Translations under genes and position numbers: made by a program
Notes under the pieces: generated by a model
Databases searched by the model: none
The model's input: only the letters and a program-made list of their open reading frames with translations
What the model was told of the DNA's origin: nothing
Shown: piece after piece, positions 7,148 through 9,860 of the stretch
Numbering within the stretch: the first letter of the stretch is position 1
Layout: each line of letters begins with the position of its first letter
NCBI GenBank assembly: GCA_015485455.1
Contig: WFTN01000569.1
Location: 1 to 9,860 of the forward strand
Direction: 5' to 3'
DNA: 9,860 nt
Source of the DNA: Planctomycetota bacterium
GTDB lineage: Bacteria; Planctomycetota; GCA-002687715; DRQF01

Positions 7148-7198
7148 AAAGGACGACCCTTCCTTTTCAATCCATGGCCCTCAAGCTATCCTTAGCCT

Positions 7199-8458
7199 AT
7201 GAATGAGAATTTCGAGCAAGCCAGAAGAATTGTCCAAGAATTGAAGGCAGGAGGCCACGAAGCTTTTTTTGCCGGGGGTTGCGTCCGTGATTACCTCTTA
7301 GGAGTCGATCCGAAAGACTATGATATTGCCACGTCCGCCAAGCCAGATCAGGTAGAAGGGCTGTTTTCCAATACCATTGGCGTTGGCAAGCAATTTGGCG
7401 TGATTATTGTCTGTCGAAAGGGCCGCAGTTTCGATGTCGCCACATTTCGAGCTGATGGCAACTATGGCGATGGAAGACGGCCAGATCAGATCTCCTTTTC
7501 AAGCGCCAAGGAAGATGTGCTTCGCCGGGATTTGACCATCAACGGGCTCTTGATGGATCCGGAATCGATGGAAGTGGTCGACTATGTCGGCGGCAAGGAC
7601 GATCTTGAGGCAGGGATTATTCGCACCATCGGTGATCCTCTGCTCCGATTTGGGGAAGATCACTTGCGAATTTTGCGGGCTCTCAGATTCGCTTGTCGTT
7701 TCGGATTTCAGATCGAGTCGGAGACGAAGGGGGCGATCCAGCGCTTGGCAGATAAGGCAGCCAACCCCAGCGCTGAAAGAACGTTTGCTGAGTTAGACCG
7801 CATGTTGACGGAGAGGGCGCCTCATCATGCCTTGGAGTTAATGGATAGCTTGGGAGTCTTGCCTGTTGTCTTGCCCGAAGTTGCCAAAATCTGGGGCGAG
7901 GTTCTTGAAGATCGTCTCAATCCGAAACCGAACACCGCCTTGACTTATCGGGATCGGACGAAGTTGATCTTCGCTCGTTTAGGCGGATCGATTTCGTCTG
8001 CTTTGGCCTGGTCCATTTTACTTGGGGATTTGGGATTTACTTCACCAGTGGTAAGGGGAAAACGGGCGGCTCAAGTTCTCAAAGGCTTGCGGGCAGCGAA
8101 TGGCCTGATCAAAAAATGTCAGTTTCTTGTGACCCACAGAGATCGGTTGCTTTTTGCCTGCCGTATTTCTCAAGGGAGGCAACGTTTGCTCCTGGCACAT
8201 CCTGATTTGGAGTTGATTCACGCATTCACCTCTTGCCAGTGTGGCGCTTCCAATCCCGCTGCTGTCATGGAAAGGAACTTTCCCCAAGATGGCGTGCCTC
8301 TACCTTGCCCTCACTTGAATGGTAAAGACTTGATGGCTTTGGGTGTTCCTAAAGGACGTATCATGGGCCGGGTGCTTAAGAAGTTGCGTTTTCTTCAACT
8401 CCAAGGCCGAATCCTGGATCGGGAGCAAGCGATCACTTGGGTCCGTGGCACTTTCTAA
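7199..8458 (+). CDS. CCA-adding tRNA nucleotidyltransferase / poly(A) polymerase family protein
   Basis: This 419-residue class II nucleotidyltransferase adds nucleotides to RNA 3' ends, most likely CCA to tRNA. The head has GGCVRD (26-31), catalytic KDYDIAT (39-45, with Asp40 and Asp42), FDVATFRADG (78-87) and RRDLTINGLLMD (109-120). The neck has DPLLRFGEDHLRILRALRFA (146-165). The C-terminal half aligns by eye with the HD-type domain of relatives, but where a metal-binding HD is expected the sequence reads SILLGDLG (272-279), and the preceding His-rich stretch is replaced. Phosphohydrolase activity is therefore probably lost. A closing NGKDLMALGVPKG ... LKKL segment (374-396) is typical of the family. 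Sequence alone does not separate CCA addition from poly(A) polymerase activity, though a single family copy is normally the CCA enzyme. Upstream in-frame starts are blocked by a stop; there is no clear ribosome binding site. Confidence 0.93.
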   Translation: MNENFEQARRIVQELKAGGHEAFFAGGCVRDYLLGVDPKDYDIATSAKPDQVEGLFSNTIGVGKQFGVIIVCRKGRSFDVATFRADGNYGDGRRPDQISFSSAKEDVLRRDLTINGLLMDPESMEVVDYVGGKDDLEAGIIRTIGDPLLRFGEDHLRILRALRFACRFGFQIESETKGAIQRLADKAANPSAERTFAELDRMLTERAPHHALELMDSLGVLPVVLPEVAKIWGEVLEDRLNPKPNTALTYRDRTKLIFARLGGSISSALAWSILLGDLGFTSPVVRGKRAAQVLKGLRAANGLIKKCQFLVTHRDRLLFACRISQGRQRLLLAHPDLELIHAFTSCQCGASNPAAVMERNFPQDGVPLPCPHLNGKDLMALGVPKGRIMGRVLKKLRFLQLQGRILDREQAITWVRGTF

Positions 8459-8478
8459 TTTCAGCATTTTTTCCGCAG

Positions 8479-8545
8479 CAGTGACGGACGCAAGTGCACT
8501 CTTCGGACACAGTTGCACCTGCTTCGATTTCTTATGCAGTCACTG
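8479..8545. repeat. Nested inverted repeat in the spacer after the CCA-adding gene
   Basis: Outer arms CAGTGAC (8479-8485) and GTCACTG (8539-8545) are perfect complements. Inside them lie the complementary GTGCA (8494-8498) and TGCAC (8514-8518), with a UUCG-like CTTCGG between. An RNA from either strand could fold into a two-tier stem with internal loops. There is no T-run after it, so it is not a standard terminator. It occupies about a third of the 173-base spacer 8459-8631, in which I see no other element except a T6 run at 8467-8472 without a hairpin. Confidence 0.3.
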
Positions 8546-8631
8546 AAGGAATGATTCATTCAAGTTGTTTAGCCATGTGGCCGATTTGGGGGATGCGGTG
8601 ATCATGTCCCACGCGTTTTTCTTGGGGTTAG

Positions 8632-9087
8632 ATGACTGAGATGACTTTTGCCAAAATGTCACACGATAACGATCCAATTGATGCATTCGAGCGGAAACGC
8701 CGGATGCAAGAAGGTGATGCGCCTTCGCTTGAACCGATGGATGCCTCGGGTATTGACGACATGCTCGATGCTCTCGACCGCGTCTTGTCTGCGGAAGAAA
8801 CGCAGGTCAACGTCGATGCAACAGAACCCGCGCCCATCGTTGAAACGGTTGTCGCCATTTTGCACGACCTCCAAGACAACTGCGAACGCCTTTCGGTGGC
8901 TGCTGCCCGGGAAGGTGATGTTCTGAGCCAAGATTTCTTGACCGTTATTCAGCCTCGATTGCAATTCTTGATCAAACGAGCAGAAGATATGCCTTTGCCT
9001 GCTGCGGGGGCCATCGAAGTTGAGCTAGACTACGAGGCACTTCATGCCTTCATGCTTGACCCGGACATCGATCGCTTGGCATCTTAG
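8632..9087 (+). CDS. Small acidic hypothetical protein
   Basis: I do not recognise this 151-residue protein. It is strongly acidic, with roughly 33 Asp/Glu against about 12 Lys/Arg. It has no signal peptide, membrane helix or cysteine motif (a single Cys). Residues 1-65 look disordered, with SGIDDMLDALDRVL (39-52) a likely short helix. From about 68 to 120 a longer helical stretch is likely (IVETVVAILHDLQDNCERL, then DFLTVIQPRLQFLIKRAEDM). The tail again carries many acidic residues. A GGGG lies seven bases upstream of ATG 8632, a weak ribosome binding site; ATGs at 8641 and 8656 are alternatives. It may be a cytoplasmic adaptor or nucleic-acid-mimic-like protein, but no function is supported. 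It converges with the UbiA-family gene 32 bases downstream. Confidence 0.75.
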   Translation: MTEMTFAKMSHDNDPIDAFERKRRMQEGDAPSLEPMDASGIDDMLDALDRVLSAEETQVNVDATEPAPIVETVVAILHDLQDNCERLSVAAAREGDVLSQDFLTVIQPRLQFLIKRAEDMPLPAAGAIEVELDYEALHAFMLDPDIDRLAS

Positions 9088-9119
9088 GCCGACTCCAACT
9101 CAGTCACGACATTGGCGCT

Positions 9120-9860
9120 CTATGAGGTCTTTTGGGACAAAGCCCAGGCGGACAAACGGAGCAGAGCGTAGCAGCCAAGAGAGAGCCCTGCTAGTTGGTT
9201 TTGTCCCCAGGCGAAAGCCCAGACCGCGTCATAAAGTGGAAGTGCGAAAATAACATTGCGCACGATAAGCCCTGCCGCTGGGTTTGGTTTATGACATGGC
9301 CAAAGGATGAACACAGTCAAGCACAATGAGAGAATCCCTGTCGTCAGGAAGTCTGTTCCGCGAGCCAAAAGGGGAGTGAGCAAAGTCAGGGCCAAAATGA
9401 CGATGAGAGGTCGGATTGATGTATCCTCTTCCTCGTCGGATTCAAAATTTGAGATGGCCGTGATGGTGGTGATCAGCAAGAGATAGGACAGTGGCACCAA
9501 CAGCGCTGACCACCTGAAGACGGACTCCCACTCCTTTCCCAAGGTCGATCCCAAGACTGTGCCAATGAGGACACAGGTGAAACGGCACATGCCCATGGCG
9601 CCACTGGCCGCCACAGGCCAAGGTTTTAAGGCAGCATCATAGAGCACGACAAGCATACATAGGACTATGCCCACAAGGATAAGCGACGGGGCCGCCAGGC
9701 CCAGGGAAACCAGGCCTCCTATCAGGAAGAAGGTGGCGACAAGCTGAGCGGTTCTGACCGTAACGCGGCCTTGGGGTAGAACTCTATCTGGATGCTCTAT
9801 TTGGTCCTTCTCGACGTCGACAATGTCATTCAGGCACATGCCAAAAGCATAGAGGAGCAT
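9120..9860 (-). CDS. UbiA-superfamily prenyltransferase, possibly EboC-like (N-terminus outside window)
   Basis: The 246 visible residues run into the window edge. The Met at the edge is probably internal: the first Asp-rich motif NDIVDVEKD (11-19 here) normally lies some 50-70 residues into the protein, so a first membrane helix or two is missing. The following HPDRVLPQGRV is typical of the superfamily, which transfers isoprenyl chains to acceptors inside the membrane. Several hydrophobic helices follow (about 36-56, 58-76, 86-104, 118-136, 151-165, 170-188), with YDAALKPW at 74-81. The second Asp-rich motif is unusual: NFESDEEEDTSIR (138-150) in place of the common D-x-E-G-D form. The GMCLNDIVD context and the LPLYDAVWAFAWG tail recall EboC-like members, which act in export of small metabolites, but this is a resemblance only. 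The substrate is not predictable. The TAG stop is at 9120-9122. Confidence 0.88.
   Translation of the reverse strand: MLLYAFGMCLNDIVDVEKDQIEHPDRVLPQGRVTVRTAQLVATFFLIGGLVSLGLAAPSLILVGIVLCMLVVLYDAALKPWPVAASGAMGMCRFTCVLIGTVLGSTLGKEWESVFRWSALLVPLSYLLLITTITAISNFESDEEEDTSIRPLIVILALTLLTPLLARGTDFLTTGILSLCLTVFILWPCHKPNPAAGLIVRNVIFALPLYDAVWAFAWGQNQLAGLSLGCYALLRLSAWALSQKTS

Larger units (their letters stand above)
6988..7198. promoter_or_regulatory. Divergent intergenic region with promoters for the GTPase operon and the CCA-adding gene
   Basis: These 211 bases separate two divergent starts and must carry promoters in both directions. No convincing -35/-10 pair is visible on either strand; the best single element is TTGACG at 7018-7023 on the plus strand, without a good -10 at the right spacing. 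Neither flanking gene has a Shine-Dalgarno sequence. The region holds several short inverted repeats, listed separately. Confidence 0.5.

Noticed and set aside
8459..8475. T6 run after the CCA-adding gene as a terminator
   Set aside because: No GC-rich hairpin precedes it on the plus strand.
8551..8601. 16-codon frame in the spacer, preceded by AAGGA
   Set aside because: The AAGGA touches the ATG, too close to act as a Shine-Dalgarno sequence, and the peptide is unremarkable.
8604..8639. 11-codon frame (ATG to TGA) overlapping the start of the acidic protein gene, leader-peptide-like
   Set aside because: Too short to judge, no ribosome binding site, and no run of regulatory codons.
1..9860. 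Defence island, CRISPR array, prophage or insertion sequence
   Set aside because: No spaced direct repeats, transposase, integrase, phage structural gene or terminal inverted repeats were found; apart from the GTPase operon the gene content looks like ordinary chromosome.

Overview
The window looks like chromosomal DNA of a Gram-negative, double-membraned bacterium: it holds a TolC-family outer membrane protein, a class III (prepilin-type) leader, and genes in tight overlapping operons. The style of several proteins (a compact prepilin-like protein with a degenerate leader, a class II CCA-adding/poly(A) polymerase with an HD-like tail, a HEAT-repeat protein with a membrane anchor, an EboC-like UbiA enzyme) suggests the Planctomycetota/PVC group. 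This is inference from protein style only; there is no rRNA or other marker. No tRNA, rRNA, CRISPR array, insertion sequence or prophage gene was seen.

Layout. (1) Bases 1-2884, plus strand: the 3' part of a TolC-family gene, a possible 35-codon small ORF bridging to the next gene, a membrane-anchored HEAT-repeat protein, and a two-helix membrane protein of unknown function. The genes almost touch or overlap, so this is probably one transcription unit. (2) Bases 2895-6987, minus strand: three genes joined by two ATGA start/stop overlaps. In transcription order they are a prepilin-like protein, a dynamin-like GTPase with a degenerate G4 motif (A), and a second dynamin-like GTPase with an intact NKID motif (B). 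Each GTPase ends in a hydrophobic segment or hairpin and helical tail. (3) Bases 6988-7198: a divergent promoter region with several inverted repeats. (4) Bases 7199-8458, plus strand: a CCA-adding enzyme/poly(A) polymerase family protein whose HD-like domain has lost its metal-binding residues. (5) Bases 8459-9087: a spacer with a nested inverted repeat, then a small acidic hypothetical protein. (6) Bases 9120-9860, minus strand: a UbiA-superfamily prenyltransferase whose N-terminus lies beyond the window.

The most interesting element is the minus-strand operon. The two GTPases resemble in layout and motif style the paired dynamin-like proteins of Actinobacteria (DynA/DynB type): a G3 motif of the D-x-P-D-x-D form, followed by a KY-(A/N)-D signature, and one partner with a degenerate G4. 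Dynamin-like pairs usually act together at membranes. Here the pair is translationally coupled to a protein that looks like a type IV pilin or pseudopilin, a combination I do not recognise. If the host is a planctomycete, many of which lack FtsZ, a membrane-remodelling pair like this would be a candidate for division, envelope or vesicle work. That link is a hypothesis.
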